Assembly: GCA_033032865.1 (NCBI GenBank)
Contig: JAWHQI010000273.1
Location: 2,914,001 to 2,978,000, forward strand
Source: Dactylorhiza incarnata
Lineage: Eukaryota; Streptophyta; Magnoliopsida; Asparagales; Orchidaceae
Direction: 5' to 3'
Length of the DNA: 64,000 bases
Shown: positions 1 to 11,475 of the stretch, piece by piece
Numbering within the stretch: the stretch's first letter is position 1
Layout: each line of letters opens with the position of its first letter
The notes under the pieces: model-generated
Databases searched by the model: none
What the model was told of the DNA's origin: nothing
Seen by the model: the letters and a program-made list of their open reading frames with translations, nothing else
Made by a program: the position numbers and the translations under genes

Positions 1-2
1 AG

Positions 3-1477
3 GAGGAGCTGAACCAATTTAAGAGATACAAAGTATGGAAGCTGGTTCCAAGACCCCAAGGATAGAATATTATAGAAACTAAGTGGGTCTACAGAAATAA
101 ATTGGATGAGAATGGTGTCATCACTAATAATAAAGCAAGGCTAGTGGCAAAGGGATATAGACAAGAAGAGGGGATTGTCTTTGATCAGACTTTTGCCCAT
201 GTAGCCAGACTGGAAGCGATTAGACTGTTCTTGGCCTATGCAGCCTATCAAGGATTCAAAGTCTATCAGATGGATGTGATGTCAGCCTTTCTGAATGGTG
301 ACCTCAAAGTAGAAGTCTATGTTGAACAGCCTTCTGGTTTTGTTGATTCTACTTATCCTGACTATGCATATTTTCATAGAAAATCCATGTATGGATTAAA
401 ACAGGCACCTAGAGCATGGTATGAGATTCTATCAAACATTATCATTGAGAACAAATTCTCCAGGAGAAAGATTGATATGACATTGTTCCTAGGGGAAGTT
501 AAGGGAAAAATTTTGCAAGTGCAGATCTATGTAGATGACATTATCATATCTTTGGCTCTACAAATGATAATCTCTGCAAAAAGTTTGCCAACTTGATGCA
601 GTGAAAGTTTGAGATGAGCAGTATGGGTGAGCTCAAATACTTCCAAGGTCTCCAAGTGAAATAATCTGAAGATGGAATATTCATCTCACAGACCAAGTTC
701 ACTAGAGAGCTAGTCAAGAAATTTGGATTGGAGAGTGCTTCTTCTATGAAGACTCCAATGGGAACCAATGTGTCTCTAGACAAGGATGGGAAGGGAATAC
801 CCTTTGATGAAACCAAGTACAGATGCATGATTGGATCTTTGCTATACCTAACTGCAAGTAGGCCTGACATAATGATTGCTACATGTGTTAGTGCTAGATA
901 TCAGGGGAACCCTAAGGAATCTCATCATGTCTCTGTCAAGAGAATCTTAAGATACCTAAAGGGTACATCAAATCTTGGTCTATGGTACCCTAGGAACAAT
1001 GGGTGTGAACGGACAGGCTACTCAGATGCAGATTATGCAGGATGCAAAGAAGATAGGAAAAGTACCTCAGGGACATGCCAATTTCTCTGAGGAAGACTGA
1101 TCTCTTGGAGCAGCAAGAAGCAGACAAGTGTAGCAATCTCCACAATAGAATCAGAATACATCTCCGATGGGAGCTGATGTGCTCAACTATTATGGATTCA
1201 GCATCAACTTGAAGACTACAATCTAATGATGACCAAAACACCCTTATTTTGTGACTCTTCCAGTGCAATCTCAATTGCTAAGAACCTTGCCTCACACAGC
1301 AAGACTAAGCACATTGAGATCAGGTATAACTTCATCAGGGAGCATGTGGAGAATGAAGATATCACCCTGGTGTTTGTTCCCATAGACAAATAAGTGCCTG
1401 ATATATTCACAAAGCCCCTAGATGAAGCTAAGTTTAACTTCTTCAAGTTCCAATTAGGGATGTTAAATGTAGAGTAA
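3..1477 (+). pseudogene. Copia reverse transcriptase / RNase H, C-terminal part of pol (Sirevirus A)
   Basis: In the intact family this protein copies element RNA into DNA in the cytoplasmic particle. Visible RT motifs in order are [23 protein letters not shown], a [11 protein letters not shown] block, the [11 protein letters not shown] motif and the catalytic YVDDIII near 526-546. RNase H follows with YSDADYAGC near 1019-1045 and a C-terminal block near 1245-1410 that includes KTKHIEIRYNFIREH. It is broken. There is a TAG at 63-65, a frameshift just after YVDD (about 550-560) that moves the reading frame, and in-frame stops near 616, 661, 1088, 1177 and 1391. The final stop is at 1475-1477. 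The start lies outside the window. Family identity is certain; the copy is dead. Confidence 0.93.
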
Positions 1478-1882
1478 TTTTCAACTAACTGTTCACTAAT
1501 CATTCTTCATATGTTAGTAAGAAGAACACTCATGTCAAGTGCTGAAGTAGTCTGATAAGAAAGGCTACCAAGTGCCAAAGTCGGACAAATATCGAATATT
1601 GGTCATGACGACACAGGCTCAAAGACTTGCAAACAGTGACTACATGGTCTATATTGAAAGAGTCAAAAAGGGGGAGAAAGAACATAACCTGGGAGAAAGA
1701 ATATGACCTAGAAGATGCACTAGTCAAGGGGGAGAGTTCAGAGGAATCAGATGAAAAGGAAAAAAGAAAGGAGATCTCAAAAGTAGGGAGAGTAAAGAAA
1801 AGATACATCACATCAAGGGGGGATACTAGCTCGGGAAGATGCAAAAGCTAAGGTGAAGGTAACTATGTTAATGTTCACTGCA
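1478..1882 (+). other. Sirevirus A 3' noncoding region with repeated polypurine tracts
   Basis: No convincing gene is present. A 74-codon frame at 1627-1851 is charged, low in complexity and unlike any family I recognise. Purine runs with a GGGGGAG core occur at 1666-1680 and 1727-1735, and a G-run lies near 1815-1822. These look like the multiple polypurine tracts described for Sireviruses upstream of the 3' LTR. The tract adjacent to the LTR lies at 52341-52354, beyond the inserted DNA. Confidence 0.6.
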
Positions 1883-1887
1883 TAAAC
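1883..1887. other. Target-site duplication TAAAC, left copy (Sirevirus B)
   Basis: TAAAC directly precedes the left end of B and recurs at 52285-52289 directly after its right end. Five bases is the usual copia/gypsy duplication length. Confidence 0.85.
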
Positions 1888-3578
1888 AAAAAGTGCACAG
1901 TGTACCTCTGAGATTCCTCTATAGGGGGCTGAATAGAGATTTAAAAATTATTCCTATTCTAACTGTGAGAACAATAAAATATTCTAAGGAATTATACACA
2001 AGCAAGATCTCAGACAGAATAAATTAGTGCTGGAATATAAAGTAGAAAATAATAATGTAAACTAGCTATGAGGAGGGACAGCATAGAAAATTATCAATCC
2101 AGAAGACACATAGATTTTTATAGAAGTTCCCCAAAATGTGGGTACTCCCCTCTTCTACCACCTGGTCGGGATGCACCACTGTGCCTGGGTCTTTTGGTAA
2201 GGAGACTCTTAGAACCACTGATCTTTTGACAAGGAGATCATGTACCACCAGATCTTTTTATAAGGAGACCTTGAACCACTGAATCCTTTGAAGTGGGATT
2301 AACAAAAAACTCTTTTACAAAAGGGAAGGAGAAAGTGGAATAAGAATGTTGTAGGAATTCTGTTTTCAGAATTCTTATGATGCCTGTATGAAGAACAACT
2401 TCTTGTATCTATTCACAGGATCTGCTTTTGATGAACTTCTGCTTATGATGGTGATGATTTGTAGAAGCTATGATTGTCAGATCCTTCTATCTTCTTTCTG
2501 ATTGAACTCTGGATGCTATAAGATTGTGATGTTGAGCAGCCTTGTTCTGTTCTCTTCTTAGAGAGAAGAAGAGCACCAGATATTCCTTCTCTATATTTTT
2601 CTTCTATTAGGGTTCCTGTGAGAGAGAGGAAAAAGAAGGAGACCCAATAGAACAGTATAGACGATTGTGATGAGTGCCACAATTTTCTCTTTCTTTTGTT
2701 GTTGTTTATTGCCCCATTGTTGAATTTGAATTTGGTCTCTTTTAGGTAAGTCCCGAAGGGTATATTTGTCTAGACAATAAATCCTTCCTTCCATCTTTAA
2801 ATCCCACCCGTCCACCAACATTTAAAGCTTGTTTCTAATAAAGCTTTTCTCTAACCTCAGTTAATTCTTTATTCCATTTGAGGCAAATTAAGGAACCGTT
2901 GGGGAACGGTCTTGAGAGAGGTGGGCCATGAGAGAGGGTCAAAAATGATAGCTGAAAAGGTTTCCCTTTTCATACTATATTCGACGTAGCGTCGAGTTCA
3001 CTTCCTCTCTTATCGAAGCACCTTCGAGTTCCTATAGGAGCAGCTTCGAATTCATCCTTGCTCTGACTGAACTCTGCTAGTCGATGTTGCGTCAATACCC
3101 AATCGACGTAACCGTTGAGTTGAAGATATGATCCTGAGCTTCATTTTCTGCGTTGAGATGAAGTCGGCGTTGCGTCGACTTTAGATTACTTAGACAGATA
3201 CTTCCTTTTGCGTCGAGTTAAAGTAGAAGCTGCACTGACTTCCTCAAGTGCTCCGACATGACCATGGCCCTTGCGTCGATATCTATTCGACAATCTGTCT
3301 ACTTGGGATACTTCGACAGAAGGGTGACCTACTTAGACTTCTAGTCAGAGTAGCGTAGACAATAATTCGATGTTGCGTCGATTTCTATTCGACGCAAATA
3401 TTGACTTTGCCCATATTGTGCTTCTCTTGATCTGGTCTTGACGCCCTAGGTTGAGTGTGACTTCCTAAGACATCTAATGACCAGATTACCCTCGCTATAT
3501 AATGGGTAATTCAATCCTAAGAAATAAAATCACCTTTAGGTAATTTTTTAAGTTAAATCAAAGGGATTTTTCCCAACA
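1888..3578 (-). repeat. 3' LTR of Sirevirus B
   Basis: It aligns along its whole length with 49956-52284 once the solo LTR there is removed (about 1691 versus 1714 bp). On the - strand it starts TGTTGGGAAAAA at 3578. The expected terminal CA at 1888 is mutated, because the + strand begins with AA where the other copy has TG. A GGGGGCTGAATAGAG stretch near 1924, which corresponds to the C-rich end common in Sirevirus LTRs, lies near its 3' end. CG-containing motif repeats fill 2980-3400. Confidence 0.9.
2980..3400. repeat. CG-rich word array in U3 of the B 3' LTR (TCGACGTnGCGTCGA)
   Basis: Imperfect palindromes built on TCGACG...CGTCGA recur, for example at 2981-2996, 3080-3110, 3160-3181, 3207-3222, 3273-3300 and 3350-3400. 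The spacing is irregular. On the element's strand the array lies upstream of a possible TATA-like sequence (TATTTAAAG in the 5' LTR copy near 50886-50896), so it sits where U3 enhancer elements would be. The 5' LTR copy is at about 51068-52110, split by the solo LTR. Confidence 0.7.
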
Positions 3579-3592
3579 ATCTCCCCTTATAT
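3579..3592 (-). other. Polypurine tract of Sirevirus B
   Basis: On the - strand the sequence AAGGGGAGAT directly precedes the 3' LTR start TGTTGGG. This is the expected plus-strand priming site. Confidence 0.75.
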
Positions 3593-3817
3593 ACCTTATC
3601 AAATTTTACAAATTCAATAAAGTGATTTTACTTGTTTCTTTGCATAAATACACATAAATGCATATAAGACATCCTGGACATAAAAATGAAATGCATACAA
3701 GAAAGCATTGGTATATATAGAAAATAACATATTATTTTTCACAAATCATTCTAATGTCAAGTAATATGTAGATATCCAGAGCTATTTTTCAGGAGAAATA
3801 TTTTCTTATAGAGTACC

Positions 3818-4490
3818 TCATTGCTCCTTCTTAGGGGTTTTTCTTTTTCTTGAAAATACTTTTGAGGAGACTTTCCTTGATGCAATCTTCAAAGGCTCAT
3901 CATTTTCTTCAGTAGTGTCTTTGGGATGCTCCCCCTGACTTTGTGCATTTATTTTAGCTTCCTGGGCTGCTTCCTCAGCAATATGTGATATTTCATCTAG
4001 TGGATTTTTATCCTGAATCTCATCCTGAGCTACAAATGTGCTTACAGCTGCCATTTCTGCATCTAGATCCCTTTGAACATCTGCCATATCTTTGTCAGTT
4101 ATCTCCCCCTGAACAGATAGGAGGTCACCTTGATCTACTGCTTCTTTTTCTACTTCATTCAGCTTCTCTGTTATCTCCCCCTGATCTGCTGGAAGCTCCC
4201 CTGGTCTTCTTGATTGGATTGCTCAAGATTTAACTTTTCTGGGAGCTCCCCCTGAATCTGTGCATCATGAAATATGGTCATTTTGTCAGGAGCAGGCTCA
4301 TTATCAGCATTCCTTTTACCCTGTTCACTCATATCAAGAACATGTCTTTCTTCCTCTGAGATGTTCTCCCCCTTCTTGACCTTGCTGGCCAGTGAGGTTA
4401 AGAATTCCTTTGTGACCATGAAGGAAGTTATAAAATCCTTTAGGCTCTGGAGAGTTCTTTTAAAAGTTAATAGCTCAGCCTCCATTTGAG
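3818..4490 (-). pseudogene. Sirevirus B extra (env-position) ORF, C-terminal half
   Basis: This is a hydrophilic, Glu/Lys/Gln-rich coding stretch that probably forms a coiled coil, ending in a basic tail (SRKRKTPKKEQ, stop near 3818). It continues the ORF at 17994-19156; the two halves were separated when element C inserted at 4490/17989. The position after gag and before the 3' LTR is where Sireviruses carry an additional, sometimes env-like ORF. I see no signal peptide or membrane segment in it, so an envelope role is not supported. GGGGGAG purine runs are embedded in the coding sequence and encode repeated QGE. One such run near 4196-4203 has lost one base, and this causes the frameshift between the frames at 4485-4171 and 4087-3818. 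Confidence 0.65.
3926..4379 (-). other. Multiple polypurine tracts inside the B extra ORF
   Basis: CTCCCCCT-type runs (GGGGGAG on the element strand) occur near 3930, 4103, 4175, 4195, 4246 and 4367. Multiplied polypurine tracts near the 3' end are a known Sirevirus trait. Here they double as codons for a repeated QGE tripeptide. Confidence 0.65.
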
Positions 4491-4495
4491 AGTGT
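4491..4495. other. Target-site duplication AGTGT, left copy (element C)
   Basis: AGTGT at 4491-4495 is repeated at 17989-17993, immediately outside the two LTR ends of C. Confidence 0.88.
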
Positions 4496-5877
4496 TGTTG
4501 GATCTTGAGGAGCCCTTAGAGGGGGGTGAATAAGGGTTTTAAAAACTTATGTTATATTTTGAAATATTAGAAAAGATAAGATATTACTTTAAAGATGAAA
4601 TCAAGTAATATAAATGAGAGACATGATTTTATTAACTTGAGATATAAGATTACAAAACTTGATTTCTTATGACGCTAGAAATCGTAGGCGATAAAGTAAA
4701 ATCACTTTTTGTTTTCTATACCGACTTGTATCCCCACGAACCGGTTGGCTTTAGCCGATCTCTCCCCAGATACGGCCTCAAGCTGCTCTAGCTTTCCTAT
4801 CCCCAGAAAGGCCTCGAGCACCCCCCTAGATCTACTCCCTAAACCTAGTCACCAACACGAGGTGAATTCCTCCCTAAGTCCTACCCAGACCTAGTCGCCA
4901 ACACGAGGCAAATTCACAAACCGATTACAACGATAAAATAAAAAATACAAATACAAAAGACAAATATGAAACTCCCTATGAGGTAATCTAAAGGAGACGC
5001 CGAAGAATTGATGAAGATTATTGAAGTCCAAGCGTGTGTTCTTCGCAATGATTTAGCGTGTTGATCCAAGCCTCCTTCGATTCCACCTTTTGAAATTAAG
5101 TGGGAGATGTGTTGGTCTAGAAATATGGCCCTCTCAGAGTTTTTGAAGTGCTGGAATAGGGCTCTTGGAAATCAGCAGCTAGAGAAGACGAAATCCACCT
5201 TTTTATAGGACTGGAAGCTAATGTCGGCGTTAAGAGTAAACGTCGGGTGTTGACTTAGTATAGAAATAAGTTGATGGCTCAGATCTTCAAAATAGGAAGG
5301 AGATTCTGCATCTTTGAAAATTTTCATTTTAGGCAACCTTAACGCCGGCGTTGACTCTAACGCCGGGCGTTGAGTCAAATTATTCCTAAAATGCTCCAGC
5401 AATCACGGCAGCTTCCCTCCATTCATTTTGAATCTTGGCAGGAATAAAAGATAATGTCGGTGTTAAGAGTTAACGTTGGGCGTTGAGTCAAATCATTCCT
5501 AAATTGCTCCTTCAATCACGGCTACATTCCTCCTTGCCATAATCATCGATCGTTAACGCCAGTGTTAAGTCATAACGCCTGGCGTTAAGCTTCTTTCTAT
5601 TTTTATTCAGTCGGCAAGCCATCCCGTCGATCAATAACCCATCCCATCAATCGGTAGACCATCCCATCAATCGCTAACGCCCAGCATTAAGACCTAATGC
5701 TTGGTGTTAGACATCTTTCAATCTTTCTACTTGTGGATAGTACCAGACCAATATTGCAGCAACCTGGCGTCATATCTGTTCAAACCTGCATGCTAAAACA
5801 CAATGGCAAACAAGATCAAATACAAGAAGGATTTGTTATTCTCAAATCAAAGGGATGCGGAAAACCATGTTCCAACA
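4496..5877 (-). repeat. 3' LTR of element C
   Basis: It is a 1382-bp repeat matching 16609-17988. The ends are TGTTGGATCT and TGTTCCAACA on the + strand, so both termini obey TG...CA. The sequence CTATAAAAAGG on the - strand (about 5198-5210) is a good TATA box. Upstream of it on the element strand lies an array of CGCCGGCG-type words (5217-5700). Confidence 0.93.
5217..5700. repeat. CG-rich word array in U3 of the C 3' LTR (AACGCCGGCGTT)
   Basis: Paired copies of a palindromic word around AACGCCGGCGTTAAG...AACGCC occur about five times, together with short repeats of CCATCCCATCAATCG near 5620-5685. The same array occurs at 17329-17822 in the 5' LTR, where many CG dinucleotides have become TG or CA. 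Position and style match the arrays in A and B, but the word is different. Confidence 0.75.
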
Positions 5878-5891
5878 ATCTCCCCCTTTTG
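5878..5891 (-). other. Polypurine tract of element C
   Basis: On the element strand the sequence AAAAGGGGGAGAT abuts the 3' LTR start. Further copies of GGGGGAG lie nearby at about 6011-6018, 6028-6036 and 6068-6076, again multiple tracts. Confidence 0.8.
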
Positions 5892-8493
5892 AGAATAACA
5901 AATCCAATAGAGATAACTCATATTCATATATAAGATATGTGTTTTTAGAAGTATATATGACACAAAGCAATCATAGAGATAATACTAAGAGTTATAGTTC
6001 ATTGAACATTGTGCTCCCCCTACTTAATTGCTCCCCCTTAGTGTATGCACCCATAGACTAGACTCATGCTCCCCCTTAATCTAGTGAATCCTACTCCTTG
6101 TGATTTCATTTTATTCTCCCCATTTTGTTATTAGCAAAAGTGGGTGGAGTGTAATAAAAAAGAGAGGGCAAAAAGTAGAACATAACTAAGAGAGAAAGTA
6201 AAAGTTTTGTTTTAACAGAAGGTAAGTCGTGATCGAGCTAAGGGAGAGAGTGGCACAACGGAAAAAATATATGATAAGCGTGAAAGAACAACATTCCATG
6301 ATTTTACCAAAGAAATTCTACCACTTGATTTTCAAATTAAATTTTAAGTAGAATATTACTTGTTGAATGCAATATTTTTTTGACAAGTACAAGTGAAAGA
6401 CAAATCCTTAGAAATAAGCATGAGAACACATGGTAAAAACCACATAGTCAAATAGGAATGCGGAAAGATAAAACAAAGTTATTAAGATTTATATTTTTCT
6501 AATAGTTTGACCATTTCAACAATATATCTAGACTCTTCACATTTGAGCATTGGAACTTTGAAAATTTTCATAACAAATAGGCAAGCATAAATCAATATAT
6601 TCAAAAAGATAATAACTACAATGTAACCAATTCGTATTTCAAGTAAAGAAAATATTGTAGAAATCATGCATTGCAATCTAGTGCTTTTACTAAAGTTTTT
6701 AGAGAATTATGTAATTTTTCATCAGGATCCAATTCTCATGAGTAGAAGCTTTATGAAAAACAATTATGTGTGCATAAAGTGTTTAGATAAAAGTATACAA
6801 GTGAAATAATCAAAACACATGGCATATGTAATGAAATAGTAACAACAATATTAAGATTGCAATCATATAATTACTTTCACACATTAATGTTAGAATAAAA
6901 TTCAAAGCACGTAAAAGGAGTACAACTACCAAGGTGCTTCACCCACACAATGCTCATTAAGACTTATCAGGGAGCGAAGTATTTCTTGGGGGATCGCATA
7001 AGCATTTTTATAAAAATTTATTTTAGTGATCCGGTGTACTAATAGAAGTGATAAAAAAGAGTATGTTTGCACAAGACACTTTACAATTCTTTCCAAGGTG
7101 CTCAACCTCACAATGCTCATTAAGACTTATCAGGAGGGTGAGTAGTGCTTGGTGGAGTTATCTTTGGCATTTTATTTCAGATTTTTATTTTGGGTCAAAG
7201 GTCTCCGAATTCATTTGTTGTTGCAAACATTAATATTATTGAAATAACACTTCTATGTGTGCAAGAAATTTATTTTTGAAAGACGGTGTAGGTAATTTAG
7301 ATATACAACTTAATGTGTTAAAACAATTAGACTACACAATCATACAAGACTAAGATTATGAGCACATGTAGATTACCAAAATAGTGAGTGTATAAATCAT
7401 TGATTAACAAAAAGCATTACTCATACTTAGAGGCATGCTAGGCAATCATACACAATTATCTATAGACTATTTCATTGCACATAATCAGATTAAGGTCAAG
7501 GCATGACAAAAACAATGTTTAGAAAATTTGAAATAAAAATTAGACATTGAAGACAATCTTTAAGTGTAAGCCAAAAATCAATTTTGACCATTTGAAACAA
7601 AAATGACTAAGATGTTTGCTCTTGTGAAGTCTTATAGTCAAACCATAATTTTGTAAAGAGTTAAAGCAAAACAAATAACTAAAACATATTTTTGATCATT
7701 TTGAATTATTTGAATTTTTTTTGTATTTTGGAATAAAACAATAAAATTAATAACAAAATAATTTGAAATCAGACAAAATAAATTGAGAAAAATTAATAGA
7801 AAAATACCAGAAATATGCTAGAGAAAGCAGAATTGCAATTTGGTCAAAAAGGCTAACACGCCTGTCATTAACTAGTTAATGCCCAAATAGTACTCTGCTT
7901 TTTTGAGAGTTTTAAAAAAAATTCTTTGGAATAGGTAGTATGTATATAGACCTTCTTAGTGTAGAAATTTCAGAGAAGTTGGAAATGATAAGAAGGCTAT
8001 TTAAGCATGTTTTATTTGTTCAAAAATAGTTTTTTATTTTTATTTGGTTTTCATATATTTGTGTTTTACAAGATCATTAGAGCTCAAAAATGATAAGATA
8101 TGCAAAACACAACATAAGCATGTTCGATCAAAATAAGAATGCATGAATAATATAATGATAAAGAGTGCATGCAAAACATATGATATAGGTATGTCCTAGA
8201 TTATAATACCCTAACTATATGTCTACACACTAGCCCCGTACTAAGTGACGGAAAGGCATGAGGAGCTGCACACATGTCGTAGGATGGGTGTTAATCCCAT
8301 ATGCACACACTAGAAAATGCTCAACCTAGCACACTTTCCCCTAGTGCCTCGCAAGGCCCCAATGGAACACTCCCCAGTTAAGGACAAGACATGACTAGAG
8401 GTTAGGTCTTCTAATGCACACAATCCTACGCCCTCGCTATTGTGAGACACATAATGTGGGTGAATGATCATGGACATCCTAAGCATTTTGTAT
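5892..8493. other. Element C 3' interior, no gene seen
   Basis: This stretch is AT-rich and noncoding. It holds the extra polypurine runs (6011-6076) and an imperfect direct repeat sharing AATGCTCATTAAGACTTATC (about 6928-6992 and 7092-7160). A GC-richer block at about 8215-8465 has no reading frame and no recognised family. The short frames here are unsupported. Confidence 0.5.
6928..7160. repeat. Imperfect direct repeat pair (about 65 bp, 164 bp apart)
   Basis: The segment beginning CCAAGGTGCT near 6928 recurs near 7092. Both contain the same 20-base core followed by a GAG/GGGAG variant. This is probably a local duplication within element C. Confidence 0.6.
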
Positions 8494-8680
8494 CACTATA
8501 ACAAAATACACTTTTACTAAGGACTAAAAACCTTACAAAAGGTAACTAATACCGTTACACAAAGTTTTTATAACGACATTTACTTTATGTTACGACCGTT
8601 ACCTAAAGCTCGACGCTAATAGTTCTCGTAACGAATTTTTGTTTGTCGTTACAAATAATTTATTCGTGACAAACATTACT
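8494..8680 (+). mobile_element. Putative 5' end of a CACTA-like DNA transposon
   Basis: The sequence CACTATAACAAAATAC begins at 8494. It is followed by repeated GTTAC/GTAAC words on both strands (about 8540-8670), which resemble the subterminal repeats of plant CACTA elements. The opposite end could not be fixed. Candidates with TATAGTG or CATAGTG (for example 12973, 14287) do not share a 3-bp duplication with the left side (TAT). No transposase is seen. Treat this as a hypothesis. Confidence 0.3.
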
Positions 8681-8710
8681 TCCTCACAATAAGATGAGTT
8701 ATAGTAAAGA

Positions 8711-9003
8711 ATATTTCGTTACAAATGTTTGACTTATCCCCACTAAAGAAATTATATTTATATATCAAATATATGAATATTTTGTTACAAATGTTTGATT
8801 TCTTCCTCACTAAAAATTTATATTTATATATCAAATATATTGAAATTAATTTATCACTATAAATAATTATAAAAAACATTACTCCGTTACAATAAGTTGT
8901 ATCATAGCCAATCAATACACACAAATATTAAATTAATAAAAAGAAAACACATTACAAATATTAAATTAATAAAAAGAAAACACATTACAAATATTAAATT
9001 TGA
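8711..9003. repeat. Short tandem repeats (about 66 bp x2, 33 bp x2.4)
   Basis: A unit of about 66 bp containing GTTACAAATGTTTGA is repeated at 8711-8776 and 8777-8842. A 33-bp unit around ACAAATATTAAATTAATAAA is repeated about 2.4 times at 8924-9003. Both are AT-rich and noncoding. Confidence 0.65.
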
Positions 9004-9519
9004 AATACATGTAGTTGCTAGATAGAGTACAAGTGTCATCTCATCTATAACAAAACAACATTACATAACAACAATAAGATCAAAATTTTTTACAAAACAC
9101 ATCAACTTCTACACTTTCCGACTAATGCATCTTCTTCCGTCACTTTTCGTCCAAAGCTCCAACTTGATCCCTAGAAATAAAAGAGAGCAATTATTAAAGG
9201 GGGCAACAACACTTTAAAGGAGGCAAAAAGGTAATATAAAGAGGATTCATGGGTGTGATGTGAAAATGTGTAAGCTTTACAAGGCATAAAGGTTTAAAAT
9301 TAATACTTAAATGCAGTTTAATACATATATAGTTCATTTGATCATTACAATACATAAGCGTTGAATAATATAGCTGAATAAGCAGTAGAAGAACCCTAAA
9401 CATGCAAGTTCATTTGAATAATACAATGATAGCTGTATTTTATAATCTAGTACATTGGATAGTTTGAGGTTTGGGCACTATAAAAGTGATCAAGGAAAAG
9501 TAAATAATCAATAAGAAAA

Positions 9520-9985
9520 TAAAACCAGCGGCCTCAGAAAGTGGTGTTCAAAACCCATAAAGAAAACTAACAAGCCTAAAAGCGGCAACAATCGCTAAGT
9601 AAAAGTGCATAAACATAACCATCATTGGCCAAAAATAGAAAATTTAGTGCACAACCACAACGCTCGGCAGTGGAAAAAATTACAGCATGTATACCTGGAG
9701 AACCAAACCCACCAACAATACAAAACATAGCAACATACACTAAAAAACCAACCAGGCATACTCAATTGTTATTATTGTTTTAGGAAAGATAACCAGCGAC
9801 CTCAGCAAGTGAGTGTTAAAAACCCATCACAAATGCTACCTGGCCTAAAGGCGGCAACAATCTCTAAGTAAAAGTGTATCACCATAACCATCATTGGCCA
9901 AAAATAGATAATTTTGTGCACAACCACAACAACCGGCAGTGGAAAAAATTATAGCATGTGTACTTCGAGAACCAAACCCTCCAGC
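9520..9985. repeat. Tandem-like duplication of about 200 bp
   Basis: The block at about 9522-9725 recurs at about 9782-9985 with scattered differences. Shared strings include CCATCATTGGCCAAAAATAG and GCAGTGGAAAAAATTA. Neither copy has an open frame. Confidence 0.7.
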
Positions 9986-10269
9986 AAAACAAAAACATAG
10001 TTGAATGCATAGAAAACTGTGACATGTTGTTCCGCCACATAAATGGAAATTGTTGAAATATAGAAATTTAGTTAATGTTTAAAAAACATGAGAGCAGAAC
10101 ATCCATACATACACAATCCATAGACACACACACACTAAATAAAAATAAACATACATTAAAACACGCAAACACACCATCTATACACAAACATCCATACACA
10201 CACACCCCATAGAATGCGCAAATACACACACACACACACCATCCAGTAGTTCACAAAATCACACATACA

Positions 10270-10460
10270 TTAATAAAATTCATTAGTGAACTACTTACAG
10301 CAGTTCACTGAAAATTAGAACTGCTGGAGCAGTTCGCTGAATTCAGTAAATTGTTGGAGTAGTTCCCTGAATTCAGTGAACTGCTAGAAAGCAGTTCACT
10401 GAATGATTCAGTGAAATGCTTCCAGCAATTCACTGAACTCAATGAACTGCTTCCAGCAAT
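10270..10460. repeat. Palindromic word array around TTCACTGAAT / ATTCAGTGAA
   Basis: Forward and reverse copies of CAGTTCACTGAA and TTCAGTGAACTG alternate, giving many small potential hairpins. The same word forms a 27-bp near-perfect palindrome at 11476-11502, on the other side of the captured UBP-like fragment. Confidence 0.6.
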
Positions 10461-10584
10461 GTCATAAGTATTGTGTCTGCAGGTTCAAGAGAAAATGTGT
10501 ATAATAGGAGCAACAATCAAATGAATAAATATGAATGATAATGACAAAGACATTATTGTGGTGAATATTAAATGATAGGTTGAC

Positions 10585-10869
10585 CTCATATAGTTCAAGA
10601 TCTTCACTTGGTGAAAAGCCAGCCATTTTATTAAGTTTCGTAAGAATTTCAGCGGGCTTTCCAAGTGCTCTAACAAAGAGCCTTCCCGCATACCTATGTT
10701 TATTAAAAAAGTGGATGACCATACATATACTAAAAAATCTTACTAAGACCTCGAATCAAAAATAAATAAATATATAATTACCTTAGCTCTTCCTTCACAG
10801 GATCGAAAAACTTGAAAAAGGTAATATGTCTTCCTTAGTCCTGTCAGGGGGAGGAATAAGACCTGAATC
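10585..10869 (-). pseudogene. Captured fragment of a UBP12/UBP13 (USP7-like) ubiquitin protease gene
   Basis: Two exons are joined by an 88-nt intron. Exon 1 (10869-10782) follows a good acceptor (TTTTTATTCAG) and encodes IPPPDRTKEDI and then, after a one-base deletion, FFKFFDPVKEEL. Exon 2 (10693-10585) encodes YAGRLFVRALGKPAEILTK and a following MAGFSPSEDLELYE stretch. The intron starts GT and ends AG and splits an arginine codon. From memory of the family, this matches the middle part of plant UBP12/13 (human USP7 relatives), in the region after the catalytic domain. I found no neighbouring exons. Because it lies deep inside element C, beside a possible CACTA end and palindromic repeats, capture by a transposon is likely. 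The frameshift makes it non-coding today. Confidence 0.75.
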
Positions 10870-11475
10870 CTGAATAAAAACAAAAACAATATATAGAATA
10901 AACTTAGATAAACAAACACATACAAAAAGCATGCGCCCCAAACACATTACTAATACCACTACTAACTAGAAGGTTAAAAGCAACTCAAGCTTTAGTAGGT
11001 ATAATTACCTCTATAAACTTAAAATGCACATAATCAATCTAATATGCACCCATAGATAAAAATTTGTCTAATACACATGACTAGAATGCTGATAGAAAAA
11101 CAAGATATAAGCACATTACATCTAACAATTCTAGATTAAACAAAGTAGAGCGATTATGATATGTACATCATTTTTTCCCTAGAAGTACTAGTTTAAGTGC
11201 ATGTTCTGCAGTAATAGTTCGCTCCAAAAAAGGTAACAGCTATTCAGCTAAAATTTTATGCAACAAATACTTATAGACTATGTTTCTTATGGAGTGGTCA
11301 ATGGCCTATTGGGCCAGAATGTATAGTTTTGTCTCTTGGCCCATAACTAAATACGTTGGAATTGAACTAGAATACCAAATTCTTTGGCCACCTCCTCCTG
11401 CATGTTACCAATATGAAGGTGTAGTTGTCAATGATCTAGTAAAGAAAAGTCAAAAGAATCAAATATAAAAACAAT

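Larger units (their letters stand above)
1..1887 (+). mobile_element. Sirevirus A (Ty1/copia), left visible part
   Basis: This is the 3' half of a Sirevirus-type copia element whose 5' LTR, gag, protease and integrase lie left of the window. It holds the reverse transcriptase and RNase H end of pol, followed by noncoding DNA with repeated purine runs of the GGGGGAG type. The element stops at 1887 because Sirevirus B is inserted there. The same element resumes at 52285, where a polypurine tract and the 3' LTR follow. Continuity is shown by the five bases TAAAC at 1883-1887, repeated at 52285-52289. Assignment to Sireviruses is from family knowledge: multiple polypurine tracts and an LTR beginning TGTTGGGAA. 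Confidence 0.88.

Noticed and set aside
3818..4490. True envelope protein in Sirevirus B
   Set aside because: The position fits an env-like ORF, but no signal peptide, transmembrane segment or cleavage-like region is visible. The region is a charged coiled coil.
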